Positions 46,503 to 55,616 are shown, counted from the first letter of the stretch. The stretch: 64,000 nucleotides of DNA from an uncultured Sulfitobacter sp. (GCA_905182645.1 CAJJCJ010000002.1:1-64000); one strand, 5' to 3'. Numbers and translations: made by a program. The notes: generated by a model from the letters alone, not told the origin.

Positions 46503-46586
46503 ATGTTTTTCTGGATCATTTGCGTTTTGCTGGCGGCCCCTGTCGGGGGCGTGGTTACTGCATGCACTGACGGTGCATTGCGATGA
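46503..46586 (+). CDS. 27-residue membrane peptide coupled to ruvX
   Basis: ATG at 46503, preceded by AAAGGTG, opens a short frame [20 protein letters not shown] ending CTDGALR. It is one hydrophobic helix with a lipobox-like patch. Its TGA overlaps the ruvX ATG as ATGA, a sign of translational coupling. It may be a real small protein or a leader peptide; too short to name. Confidence 0.4.
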   Translation: MFFWIICVLLAAPVGGVVTACTDGALR

Positions 46587-47056
46587 TTTGTCAGACCCCA
46601 GAAGAGTTTGCAGCCACGCTGCCCAGCTTTGGCGCTGTTGCCGGACTGGACCTTGGGACCACGACGATTGGCGTGGCATTGTCGGACCTGATGCGCGGGG
46701 TCGCGACCCCAACGGAGACGATCAAGCGCAAGAAATTTGGTATTGATGCCGCGGCTTTGCTAAAATTGACCACATCGCGCGATGTGAAGGGGCTGGTGTT
46801 AGGCTTGCCGCTGAATATGGACGGATCAGAGGGCCCGCGTGCGCAGGCGACCCGCGCGTTTGCCCGCAATCTGGAAAAACTGACGCCACTGCCGATTACG
46901 TTTTGGGACGAGCGTTTGTCGACTGTTGCGGCTGAACGGGCGATGCTAGAGGCGGATTTGTCCAGAAAGCGTCGTGCAGAACTGATCGATCATGTTGCCG
47001 CTGGCTTTATCCTACAAGGCATGCTGGACCGGCTGGCACATATAAGGAACGCCTAA
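46583..47056 (+). CDS. ruvX: Putative pre-16S rRNA nuclease / Holliday junction resolvase-like YqgF
   Basis: A 157-residue RNase H-fold protein. The catalytic first strand is [20 protein letters not shown], followed by [18 protein letters not shown] and the C-terminal [15 protein letters not shown] and [14 protein letters not shown]. The family trims pre-16S rRNA; the older Holliday-junction assignment is uncertain. It is followed 1 bp later by the DUF1289 gene. Confidence 0.95.
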   Translation: MICQTPEEFAATLPSFGAVAGLDLGTTTIGVALSDLMRGVATPTETIKRKKFGIDAAALLKLTTSRDVKGLVLGLPLNMDGSEGPRAQATRAFARNLEKLTPLPITFWDERLSTVAAERAMLEADLSRKRRAELIDHVAAGFILQGMLDRLAHIRNA

Positions 47057-47057
47057 T

Positions 47058-47288
47058 TTGTCTGATGACGTCTGGAAACGTGCCGAAGTTGACAGCCCCT
47101 GCATTAAAATTTGCGTGGTGCATGCCGAGACACGGCTTTGCACGGGGTGTTTGCGGTCCATCGATGAGATTGCTGCTTGGTCTCAGATGTCACCCGACGC
47201 ACGCAGTGCTGTGATGGATGCATTGCCCGATCGCGCAAACCTGATCACAAAGCGCCGTGGCGGGCGTGCGGCGCGGCTGAAACGCTAG
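47058..47288 (+). CDS. DUF1289 protein
   Basis: A 76-residue protein with the family Cys pattern SPCIKICVVHAETRLCTGCL followed by RSIDEIAAWSQMSP. The four Cys suggest a small metal site. It starts at TTG 47058, with AAGGA about 10 bp upstream, directly after ruvX. Its end overlaps the convergent ABC gene by 4 bp. Function unknown. Confidence 0.85.
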   Translation: MSDDVWKRAEVDSPCIKICVVHAETRLCTGCLRSIDEIAAWSQMSPDARSAVMDALPDRANLITKRRGGRAARLKR

Positions 47289-48358
47289 CGCGCAAACACG
47301 AAGCATTTGTCGCGCCGGATCATCAGCCATAGCGGCGTGTCTACCTTGGGCAGAAATACTGATGGGACTACGGCGCGCAGGATGTTTCCGTCAAAATCCA
47401 TTTTGAATTCAACAAGGCTTTCGTTACCCATGAACCGTGCGCGCTGCACGATGCCGCGCGCTGGTGTGCCATCGCTGGGCGTTGGATTTGGCCCACGCCC
47501 AGCCCGATCAAAGTCGATTTTAAGATGCTGTGGCCGGATCACGATGTCAACTTTTGTGCCATCGGGCACACCGGGGGCAAGGAACTGTCCGAATGGTGTA
47601 TCGGTCAGTGCGCCAGACACTGTCCCTTGAATAACGTTGATATCGCTGAAGAAACCAGCAGCCTCTTTGTCTTTTGGCGCATTGTAGATGTTATAGGGCG
47701 CGCCGCACTGCACAATTTTTCCGTCGCGCATGAGCGCAATTTCATCGGCCATGCGCATGGCCTCGTGGGGTTCGTGCGTGACAAGCAGAACGCCTGCGCC
47801 TTCTTCCTTGAGAACGGCCAATGTTTCATCGCGGATGTCGTCGCGCAGGCGGTCATCAAGGCCAGAGAAAGGTTCGTCCATCAGCATTATTTTGGGCCGC
47901 GGGGCCAATGCGCGCGCAAGTGCGATGCGTTGCTGTTCACCCCCCGATAGTTCGTGCGGGTAGGCATTCAGGTGGCGCGTCATGCCGACCTTTTCAAGCA
48001 ATTCGCTGATGCGATGGGCGTTGGTTTTCACGCCACCGCGCAAGCCAAAGCCGACGTTTTCAGCGACTGATAGGTGCGGGAAAAGCGCGAAGTCTTGAAA
48101 CATCAGCCCGATTGACCGTCCTTCTGGCGGCACGCGGGTGATGGTGTCACAGACCAGTTTCCCATCCACATGGATGGTGCCGCTGTCTTGCATATCAACA
48201 CCCGCGATGATCCGCAGGGTCGTCGATTTACCGCAACCAGATGGCCCCAAAAGGCAGGTGACTTGCCCGGGCATCACGGTCAGCGCGACGTCATTTACGA
48301 CGCGGCGCCCACCAAAGGATTTGATGATATCGCGGATTTCTAAGCGTGGGGTCATCAT
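47285..48358 (-). CDS. ABC transporter ATP-binding protein (FbpC/PotA type)
   Basis: A 357-residue importer ATPase. Walker A is GPSGCGKSTT, signature LSGGEQQR, Walker B IMLMDEPFSGLD, switch VTHEPHEAM, followed by a C-terminal TOBE regulatory domain (from about 270: VIRPQHLKI...). The overall type matches ferric-iron (FbpC) or polyamine/spermidine importers. No permease or binding protein is adjacent, so it is an orphan here and the substrate is unknown. The start is ATG 48358 or 48355. Confidence 0.88.
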   Translation of the reverse strand: MMTPRLEIRDIIKSFGGRRVVNDVALTVMPGQVTCLLGPSGCGKSTTLRIIAGVDMQDSGTIHVDGKLVCDTITRVPPEGRSIGLMFQDFALFPHLSVAENVGFGLRGGVKTNAHRISELLEKVGMTRHLNAYPHELSGGEQQRIALARALAPRPKIMLMDEPFSGLDDRLRDDIRDETLAVLKEEGAGVLLVTHEPHEAMRMADEIALMRDGKIVQCGAPYNIYNAPKDKEAAGFFSDINVIQGTVSGALTDTPFGQFLAPGVPDGTKVDIVIRPQHLKIDFDRAGRGPNPTPSDGTPARGIVQRARFMGNESLVEFKMDFDGNILRAVVPSVFLPKVDTPLWLMIRRDKCFVFAR

Positions 48359-48431
48359 GCGCGGGCTATCCCTGACCAAAACGATTGGGTATTGCCTGCA
48401 TCCCTAGCAAGCCTTGATCCAAGGGGCAAGC

Positions 48432-49546
48432 TTAGGACAACTTGAACGCCGCAGATGCGACGATGCGCCCGTTGATTTGTAAATGCACCGCGTGTGCGCC
48501 TGCGTAGAGCCGGAATGTGCTGGCAGTATCGTTGAAGTGGTGGGATTTGGCGATTGTGATAACTTGATCAGCTTTACCTTCTAGCACCTTCAACTTAAAC
48601 ACTTTTGGTGCGTTATTTCCGTTTGATTTCATGTAGTCAACGACATCGTCAATAATCATCGGTCCAGTATCCGAGGGTGTGAAATTTGCGGCGATACTGA
48701 TCTTTTCGCCGCGTTTTATCACTGCTGGGATACTGATATCTGCATCGCTAATGGCGATATCAGGTCTGTAGCCGAGGTGTTGCATTGCTGCTGGATGCCC
48801 TGCTTTAATCAACCCACGCAGCGCATGTTTGCGCATCCACGTCAGTTCTTTTTGCGATTGTTTGCCTGCAGCTTGCCATTGATCGAGCCGCTTAATCACC
48901 GCATCTGGATGTTTTTTTGTAATATCATTCAAGTGATTAACGACTGATCTTGTCACGAACCTTGTTTTGTCGGCGTAAAGCATATCAAGGATCGGGAGCG
49001 TATCATCTGTCGTCAGCCCGACGTTGTGCCCCCATGGCAGACGTGGCCGCGTGCCCTCGGAAGCCAACCTGCTCACATGGTAGTTTTCATGGGTCGCCCA
49101 AGACCGCACGCGCTGCATGGTTTCCACGGGGTGTTTGTTGAGGAATACCCGAATTGAGGATTCCATCGAGAACCGGATAGTGAGCGCCTCTCGCAGGTCG
49201 AGACTGCATGAAGTATCACCTTCAAGCCCATGATTTTCACAAAAACACCCAGAGGTGCAGAGATGACGTGGCCAAAACTGTCGTCTTGCAAATTGGGGTC
49301 CAGCGGCGGCGGTAATGCCTTATAGATTGCCACGCTCGCATTGCCGAAATCGCGGGGCAGATGCCGCGCTAACACGTCGGCGATATGGCTGATCCGTGCT
49401 TTGAGTTCTAAATCGTGCAGCCCGTTCATGACGTCGGTCACAAACGGGTCGTTACTGAACACGCCCACATCGTCGAAGTGGCCCGCTAGTTGTCCAACCG
49501 TATCGCGGTTGAACAACTGATCGGCGAGGCTGTCCCCTTTGGCCAT
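48432..49546 (-). pseudogene. DNA alkylation repair protein (AlkD-like, HEAT repeats), frameshifted
   Basis: The 5' part (from ATG 49546, MAKGDSLADQLFNRDTVGQL) and the 3' part (RFSMESSIRVFLNKHP, then LASEGTRPRLPWG, the conserved AlkD-type segment) lie in different frames. They join near 49235 in an AAAA run of the coding strand (VK then NHGLEGDTSCSLDLREALT); one extra A restores a single 370-residue protein. The C-terminal ~90 residues form a beta-sandwich-like tail. AlkD-type glycosylases remove bulky alkylated bases. This is either a genuine frameshift or a homopolymer sequencing error. Start codon overlaps the end of the SDR gene. Confidence 0.75.
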
Positions 49547-49547
49547 A

Positions 49548-50327
49548 TCAGATCGTCGCGTTGATCGCGCCGCCGTCGAGCACGATGTTTTGTCCGACGA
49601 TAAAGCCTGCGTGTTGTGAACATAGGAATGCGCAGGTCGCCCCAAATTCAGCGGCGGTGCCATAGCGTTTTGCCGGGATCGTCGCCTGACGTTGCGCACG
49701 TGCTGCGTCCATGTCGATGCCGTTGGCGGCCATAACCCCTTGGTCGAGGCTAATGGCACGGTCCGTCGCGTGGATACCAGGCAGCATGTTGTTGATAGTT
49801 ACGCCGTTTGCCGCAACTTGGCGCGCGGTGCCTGCCACATAGCCTGTTAGCCCTGCACGTGCAGCATTGGACAGCCCAAGCTGCGGAATGGGGGCTTTGA
49901 CGGACCCAGACGTAATGTTGACCACCCGTCCCCAGCCACGGTCAATCATGCCGGGCAAAAGCGCCTTCATCAGCGCGATCGGTGCCAGCATGTTTGCGTC
50001 CAGTGCAGCGATAAAATCTTCGCGGTTCCAGTCGGACCACAGCCCCGGAGGCGGGCCGCCTGCGTTATTCACCAAAATATCCACGTCGCCTGAAGCGGCA
50101 AGCAGTGCGGCCTGTCCGTCGGCTGTGGCCACATCGGCCAGAACCACGTCAACTTGCACGCCGTATGTGTCGCGGATGTGATCAGCGGTTGCGTTGAGCG
50201 ATGCGGCTGTCCGTCCGTTTAAGACGAGGTTTACGCCGGCCTGAGCCAAGCTTTCGGCGCAACCGCGCCCCAACCCTTTTGAGGATGCACAAACCAGCGC
50301 CCGCTTACCCGAAATTCCCAGATCCAT
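49548..50327 (-). CDS. Atypical short-chain dehydrogenase/reductase
   Basis: A 259-residue SDR. The dinucleotide motif is variant (VCASSKGLGRGCAESL), VNNAGGPPPG is present, and SGSVKAPIPQLGLSNAARAG occupies the catalytic region. The usual YxxxK pair is absent: the segment reads LSNAARA where Tyr and Lys are expected. Similar SDRs are widespread, so this is a known divergent branch rather than damage. Activity as an oxidoreductase is uncertain. Its stop codon lies next to the alkD start, so the two were probably cotranscribed. Confidence 0.85.
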   Translation of the reverse strand: MDLGISGKRALVCASSKGLGRGCAESLAQAGVNLVLNGRTAASLNATADHIRDTYGVQVDVVLADVATADGQAALLAASGDVDILVNNAGGPPPGLWSDWNREDFIAALDANMLAPIALMKALLPGMIDRGWGRVVNITSGSVKAPIPQLGLSNAARAGLTGYVAGTARQVAANGVTINNMLPGIHATDRAISLDQGVMAANGIDMDAARAQRQATIPAKRYGTAAEFGATCAFLCSQHAGFIVGQNIVLDGGAINATI

Positions 50328-50466
50328 GATCGATGTCCTTTGTTAATTGGTTAGCAGAAGAAGTGCGTTATACCTGTCTGAAAGGCAAGGTCGTCGCTTG
50401 CATCCGTTGACCATTTCGATAACAGCCAATAGGTATAATAGAGCTCAGTATCGGGTACAATATTTC

Positions 50467-51404
50467 ATGTCGAACGACACCCAGCTTCCCACGATGCAGA
50501 CGGTTGCGGTACTGCGGTCCGAAGACTTTTGCGTTACAGAAGGCGTCGCGGAGGGTGAAAGCATAACATTTGCTGACGAGTTGGTCATGGATGATATTTA
50601 CCAGCAATCCCAGTCCGCGACCCGTGTCCCGCTTTGCCTTGCGCTGCGTGACGGGGAAGACGGATTTGTGATTGACCCAAGCACCGCCGTCGGCAAGCCC
50701 AGCAATATCATCTATTTGGATAGCTGCATCACCATGATGGGCAGCGATAGCACCACTTATGAAGTGCTTGTGTTGGTCGAAGTTGAAGATGGCGCATTTG
50801 AAGCGACATATCTGTTGCCGCTGGCCAATTTGGTCGCCGACACAAATTACCATCTTGTTGGTGCGGACCGCGATGCGGCAACCACCCGTTTTGCCGAGGT
50901 CGCAGTGTTTTGTTCACCCGTGGCACCCATATTACGATGGCATCTGGCGAACGGCGCAAGATTGAGCAGTTTTCGGTCGGCGACAAGGTTTTGACCCGCG
51001 ATGATGGTCCGCAAGCTGTCCACTGGATTGGCCAAACCACATTGCGGGCGATGGGCGAATTTGCCCCGATCATGATCACCAAGGGTGCATAGCACAACGA
51101 AAACGATTTGCTCGTCAGCCCCGACCACCGCCTGTTTGTGTATCAACGCCAAGATAAACTGGGCGCTGGCCGTTCAGAGGTGTTGGTCAAGGTTCGTCAT
51201 CTGGTAAATGGAGACAGCGTGTATCGCCACGATGGTGGTTTTGTCGACTATTTCCAACTGCTGTTTGATGAACATCAAATTATCTATGCGGAAGGTATCG
51301 CCGCCGAATCCTTGCAGATTGACCCCCGCACACGCGCTGCCGTGCCCGAAGATGTGCGTGTAGCCAGCGGCAACAGCACCGATCACGCCCACCGCCAGCA
51401 TTAA
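50467..51404 (+). pseudogene. Hint-domain protein, frameshifted and with a nonsense codon
   Basis: ATG 50467 opens a beta-rich N-terminal domain (about 145 residues). Near 50905-50915 the frame must shift to continue as FTRGTHITMASGERRKIEQF (Hint start), then VGDKVLTRDDGPQAVHWIG. A TAG at 51090-51092 cuts the domain; the same frame resumes HNENDLLVSPDHRLFVYQRQ and ends with the Hint C-block HLVNGDSVYRHDGGF. The architecture (N-terminal module plus C-terminal Hint_2) is common in secreted roseobacter proteins. It carries two independent lesions. Confidence 0.82.
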
Positions 51405-51475
51405 GACTTTGAGGTGCAGTAAAAATTGCTTTCCCAACCTGATGCGGTGGACCTGCTGCGCAAGGCGTCTTCAAA

Positions 51476-52003
51476 TTAATTTGTGCGGGCGCCCGCAACT
51501 GTTCCGTCAAAAATGTCGACGCCGTTTGGCCCCGTGATGCCCCCAAGAACGACCCCAGTCACACCATCCTGATTACGCCCCCGAAAGTCGCCAGCGAGGG
51601 TCGCGTCGATAATATAGTCGCCGTCACTATTGGTTAGTGTGCCGTCTATATCCGCCCCAAATGTATAGTACACATCCGTGTCGGCGCCCCGATCGACGGT
51701 TCCATTGGAAATATCAAGCTACCCGATAAGGCCGTCAAAATTGTGCAGGGTGCCCGATATTCGACCACTGGCGCTGCTGAATTTCACCGTTAAATCCAGG
51801 TCACCAATATAGGACTGTGTCGTGCCGAGGATAGCCAAGTCCAACGTCCCGAACCTCACGTAAATGGCCCGTCCGGTCACTGGCAGACACGCAGGATTGC
51901 TAATTTTTTCAGTGAACAACGCACACGCAAGATCAGAGGCTTGGTCAACGCACGATGTTAGATTGGTGCTTTGCCCTGTGCCCCCGCAACCAGCCACGAG
52001 CAC
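51476..52003 (-). pseudogene. Surface lipoprotein with TbpB-like beta-barrel domain, interrupted
   Basis: One reverse frame contains a lipobox (VLVAGCGG) and a beta-rich domain (DLDLTVKFSSASGRISGTLH, then IDGTLTNSDGDYIIDATLAG), typical of transferrin-binding-protein-B-like barrels. A TAG at 51719-51721 interrupts it (GLIG-stop-LDIS). The annotated start is uncertain: an ATG 30 bp upstream (MRK) is out of frame, suggesting that the signal peptide region also carries a frameshift. A related, intact lipoprotein gene lies just upstream. Confidence 0.6.
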
Positions 52004-52047
52004 TAAAACAAACTCATTTACGCATTTCTGAAAGCCTACCCATCTTG

Positions 52048-52587
52048 TCAGCGAGGGTTGGCCAGCGTAACAGCCTCAATGTCGAATTCTCCGCTGAACA
52101 CTCCAGTCACATTACCGTCAAAGACAATCGTATCGCCATTGCCTCGCAGTGTTCCAATATAATCAACCTCTAGCTGATTACCACTGCCAACCGACCCGTC
52201 TGACAATGTGATCGTGCCGGAGTAGCGATCAATATTGCCTGAGTCTTCATCATTGAAATCCACGTTTCCAAGACCACCAATGTCTGAAATCGATCCATAG
52301 ACATTCGATTGGTCGTCGAAATCTACACGAACGAAAGCGTCGCCAAATAGAAGGGCCCCATTAGTTTCGGGCCCAGCAATTAACTCAGCGACACCACTAA
52401 ACGATGCCGATCCAGTTGTATTGTCAACAACGAGCGGCCCGGAATCCGTCATTGCGTCAACGCGATACGCCAACCGTTCGCCATCCTCCATACGTTCAAG
52501 GAGTGCGTCTTCGTATGAAGTTCCTCTACAAGCGACCAGCGTTGTGAAGGCACACGTTATTACGCCAAATTTTACAAACGTACGCAT
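52048..52587 (-). CDS. Putative surface lipoprotein with TbpB-like beta-barrel domain
   Basis: A 179-residue protein from ATG 52587 with a signal peptide ending in lipobox LVAC (Cys at residue 20). The mature part alternates short Gly/Asp-rich strands (SGPLVVDNTTGSASFSGVAE, then GNQLEVDYIGTLRGNGDTIV), the pattern of TbpB-like barrel domains. Such proteins can bind host iron or haem carriers, but no ligand can be assigned. It is AT-richer than the neighbouring prfC. It may be cotranscribed with the broken relative downstream. Confidence 0.62.
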   Translation of the reverse strand: MRTFVKFGVITCAFTTLVACRGTSYEDALLERMEDGERLAYRVDAMTDSGPLVVDNTTGSASFSGVAELIAGPETNGALLFGDAFVRVDFDDQSNVYGSISDIGGLGNVDFNDEDSGNIDRYSGTITLSDGSVGSGNQLEVDYIGTLRGNGDTIVFDGNVTGVFSGEFDIEAVTLANPR

Positions 52588-52756
52588 AAAAATAGTCGTC
52601 CTAATTAGTGATTTAAACAAATATTAGGATTTAGTTTACGCAACCGATTTATCATCGACTAAAGGCTTGTGGTCTGACATTCGAAACTAAATTTGCTCCC
52701 GTTGGCTTTAACGCACCCAATTGCCCTTTGTTGTGATGCGCAGTATGGCATTTGTC

Positions 52757-54352
52757 ATGACAGATCGCCCTAAATTACCCGCCCAGATCGCCCGCCGCCG
52801 TACGTTTGCGATTATTTCGCATCCTGATGCTGGCAAGACCACGTTGACGGAAAAGTTTTTACTGTATGGTGGCGCGATTCAGATGGCGGGTCAGGTCCGT
52901 GCCAAGGGTGAAGCCCGCCGGACACGGTCGGATTTCATGCAGATGGAAAAGGATCGCGGAATCTCGGTTTCAGCGTCCGCGATGTCGTTTGATTTTGAAC
53001 AATACCGGTTCAATTTGGTTGATACCCCCGGTCACTCGGATTTTTCTGAGGATACCTACCGCACGCTGACGGCTGTTGATGCTGCCGTCATGGTGATTGA
53101 CGGTGCCAAGGGCGTCGAAAGCCAGACCCAAAAGCTGTTTGAAGTTTGCCGGATGCGCGATCTGCCGATCCTGACGTTTTGTAACAAGATGGACCGCGAA
53201 AGCCGCGATACGTTTGAAATTATTGATGAAATTCAAGAGAACCTAGCGATTGATGTCACCCCTGCGAGCTGGCCCATTGGGGTTGGTCGTGAATTTATGG
53301 GCTGCTATGACATTCTGCGCGATAAGTTGGAATTGATGGACCGTGCTGACCGCAACAAGGTTGCCGAGAGCATCCAGATCAGTGGTTTGGATGATCCGAA
53401 ACTGGCCGAGCATGTGCCTGCGCATCTGCTGTCCAAGTTTCTTGAAGAAATTGAAATGGCCAAAGAATTGCTGCCGCCCTTGGACCCAGAGGCATTGCTG
53501 AATGGCTCTATGACGCCGATTTGGTTTGGATCTGCGATGAACAGTTTTGGCGTCAAGGAACTGATGGACGGGATCGCCACCTATGGCCCCGAGCCACAGA
53601 CCCAGACAGCGCAGCCGCGCAATGTCGCCCCTGAAGAAAAGAAGGTCGCTGGTTTTGTATTCAAAGTGCAGGCCAACATGGACCCAAAACACCGCGACCG
53701 CGTGGCGTTTGTCCGTCTTGCGTCGGGGCATTTCATTCGTGGCATGAAATTGACCCATGTGCGGTCCAAAAAGGTGATGGCTGTCAGCAACCCTGTGTTG
53801 TTCCTCGCGGCTGATCGCGAATTGGCGGAAGAGGCTTGGGCGGGCGACATCATCGGCATTCCAAACCACGGTCAGTTGCGCATCGGTGATACGTTGACCG
53901 AAGGCGAGGCTATTCGCGTGTCCGGAATTCCGTCGTTTGCACCTGAGCTGCTGCAAACTTGCCGTGCTGGTGACCCGCTGAAGGCCAAGCATTTGGAAAA
54001 AGCCTTGATGCAGTTTGCCGAAGAAGGTGCCGCCAAGGTGTTTAAGCCGACGTTTGGCTCCGGCTTTATTGTTGGTGTTGTCGGGGCTTTGCAGTTCGAG
54101 GTTTTGGCCAGCCGAATCGAGCTGGAGTACGGCCTGCCCGTGCGTTTTGAAGGCTCGCAGTTTACGTCAGCGCGCTGGGTGTTGGGCAGCAAGGATGCGG
54201 TCGACAAATTTGCTGAGGCCAACAAGCAGCATATCGCGACGGACAACGACGGCGACGTCGTATTCTTGACGCGGCTGCAATGGGATATTGACCGCGTCAC
54301 CCGTGATTATCCTGATGTAGCGCTGTCATCGACCAAGGAAATGATGGTGTGA
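52757..54352 (+). CDS. prfC: Peptide chain release factor 3
   Basis: This translational GTPase recycles RF1/RF2. It is 531 residues. The G1 motif is SHPDAGKTT, G2/G3 are DTPGHSDFSEDTYRTL and G4 NKMD, and the C-terminal domains with FGSGFIVGVVGALQFEVLA are typical of RF3. The start is ATG 52757 (MTDRPKLP); upstream in-frame ATGs at 52721-52745 are possible but less likely. Confidence 0.96.
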   Translation: MTDRPKLPAQIARRRTFAIISHPDAGKTTLTEKFLLYGGAIQMAGQVRAKGEARRTRSDFMQMEKDRGISVSASAMSFDFEQYRFNLVDTPGHSDFSEDTYRTLTAVDAAVMVIDGAKGVESQTQKLFEVCRMRDLPILTFCNKMDRESRDTFEIIDEIQENLAIDVTPASWPIGVGREFMGCYDILRDKLELMDRADRNKVAESIQISGLDDPKLAEHVPAHLLSKFLEEIEMAKELLPPLDPEALLNGSMTPIWFGSAMNSFGVKELMDGIATYGPEPQTQTAQPRNVAPEEKKVAGFVFKVQANMDPKHRDRVAFVRLASGHFIRGMKLTHVRSKKVMAVSNPVLFLAADRELAEEAWAGDIIGIPNHGQLRIGDTLTEGEAIRVSGIPSFAPELLQTCRAGDPLKAKHLEKALMQFAEEGAAKVFKPTFGSGFIVGVVGALQFEVLASRIELEYGLPVRFEGSQFTSARWVLGSKDAVDKFAEANKQHIATDNDGDVVFLTRLQWDIDRVTRDYPDVALSSTKEMMV

Positions 54353-54960
54353 CCCTGCAAAACCGCGTGCAGCTCGATAGCCGGATTTTGGCGATCACTG
54401 CGCGCGGGACGATGACGGGGAATCGCGGCATTATACATGGGCCGAATCGCGTGCTGGCGACCAAACGCTGGTCACATAAGGCGTGGATTTGTTGTGAGTT
54501 ACATTGGCAGGGTCGCAAGCGCCAAGTCATGACGGGCCGCAATTGGACCGAGCTGTTTTTCCTCGATGAGGCTTTGGCTATGTCAGCGGGGCATCGCCCA
54601 TGTGGGTATTGCCGCCGCGGAGCCTATGTCAATTTTGTCGATGCGTGGGAAGCCGTGACGGGTTTGCGCCCAAAGGCCTCTGAAATGGACGCAATGCTGC
54701 ACCCTGCCCGCGTGACGCGTGACCGGTCGCATGTGACCCATCAGGCGCGGATTGCGACCCTACCGGCTGGCGCGATGATATTGCATGACAACGTCGCGCA
54801 TTTGGTCGGTGCCCATTTTTTGTTTCCTTATGCGCCAGATGGTTATGGCGCAAAGGTCCCGCGGCCACGTTGCGGTGATGTGACCGTATTAACGCCTGCG
54901 CCAATGGTTGCGGTGTTGGATAATGGGTACCGGCCAGTGCTTCATTCTTCTGGGCTTTAA
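54349..54960 (+). CDS. Conserved protein of unknown function with GHRPCxxCRR motif
   Basis: A 203-residue soluble protein. It starts at a GTG overlapping the prfC stop codon (GTGA), indicating coupling. The conserved core runs MTGNRGIIHGPNRVL, HKAWICCELHWQGRKRQVM, WTELFFLDEALAMSAGHRPC and GYCRRGAYVNFVDAWEA. The paired Cys in RPCGYCRR and nearby Cys-Cys suggest metal binding. I recall the same pattern in many bacterial hypothetical proteins but no assigned function. Confidence 0.75.
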   Translation: MTLQNRVQLDSRILAITARGTMTGNRGIIHGPNRVLATKRWSHKAWICCELHWQGRKRQVMTGRNWTELFFLDEALAMSAGHRPCGYCRRGAYVNFVDAWEAVTGLRPKASEMDAMLHPARVTRDRSHVTHQARIATLPAGAMILHDNVAHLVGAHFLFPYAPDGYGAKVPRPRCGDVTVLTPAPMVAVLDNGYRPVLHSSGL

Positions 54961-54993
54961 GTTTTGTTAACCGCTACTGGCGACGGTGGTGGC

Positions 54994-55344
54994 ATGGTTT
55001 TGCGTGTTCTCATTGTGTTTCTGCTCGCTGCTTGCAGCCCAAGTAAGCGCAATATCCGTATATATAGCGACGCGACTGGGAGTTGGCAGACCGTTTCACG
55101 TGATACAGAAGTGTTTCGCGATGGTGAGGATCACATCTCGGCCCGCACTATCGTTCTGCAAAAAGACGAGGCGGTCCGGTATTATCTGTCTTTTTCCATG
55201 CTGCGTGGCGGCCCAAACGGCCCACACCTGCGCCGAATGACCCACAATGGGACCGTTTTGGATTGCCGCAAACACGACAGGTTAAACGCGTTTTGCATTG
55301 ATCGCTGTCACAGGGCAGAAATCGGGGCGGTCACATTCACATAA
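54994..55344 (+). CDS. Small putative lipoprotein
   Basis: A 116-residue ORF from ATG 54994 with a short signal peptide and lipobox (VLIVFLLAACSPS). The mature part has two Cys pairs near the C-terminus (VLDCRKHDRLNAFCIDRCHR). Likely envelope-bound. No family recognised. It lies 33 bp after the preceding gene and could be cotranscribed. Confidence 0.6.
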   Translation: MVLRVLIVFLLAACSPSKRNIRIYSDATGSWQTVSRDTEVFRDGEDHISARTIVLQKDEAVRYYLSFSMLRGGPNGPHLRRMTHNGTVLDCRKHDRLNAFCIDRCHRAEIGAVTFT

Positions 55345-55374
55345 GCGGGTTTCCGGCAGGCCGCTAATTACGGC

Positions 55375-55503
55375 ATGGTGATCGAAATTGATGGGTTGCG
55401 TCGAAATTATACCGCGATAATTCCCACGCGTTTGTTTTGGGATGCGCTGTCGACAGCAGGGCTAATCGACCCAATAAAAACACCCGTGAACGGGTTTCCT
55501 TGA
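55375..55503 (+). CDS. Possible 42-residue ORF upstream of the helicase gene
   Basis: ATG 55375 opens MVIEIDGLRRNYTAIIPTRL followed by FWDALSTAGLIDPIKTPVNG and ends at 55503. Composition is protein-like, but there is no good ribosome-binding site, and the 3' end overlaps an imperfect ACCCG / CGGGT hairpin. It may be a small gene or a chance frame in the helicase leader. The remaining 113 bp to the helicase contain a further hairpin (GCGGCC-rich) close to its start. Confidence 0.3.
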   Translation: MVIEIDGLRRNYTAIIPTRLFWDALSTAGLIDPIKTPVNGFP

Positions 55504-55616
55504 CGCAGCCCGCCCTTAACGCTATGGCATTGCGCAGTCGAACGACCTGACAATTCGGTCAGGCGGGCCGCGCAATATGAGCGGCCGGAAAGCCGCTACA
55601 TATTGAAAGGGCTCAC

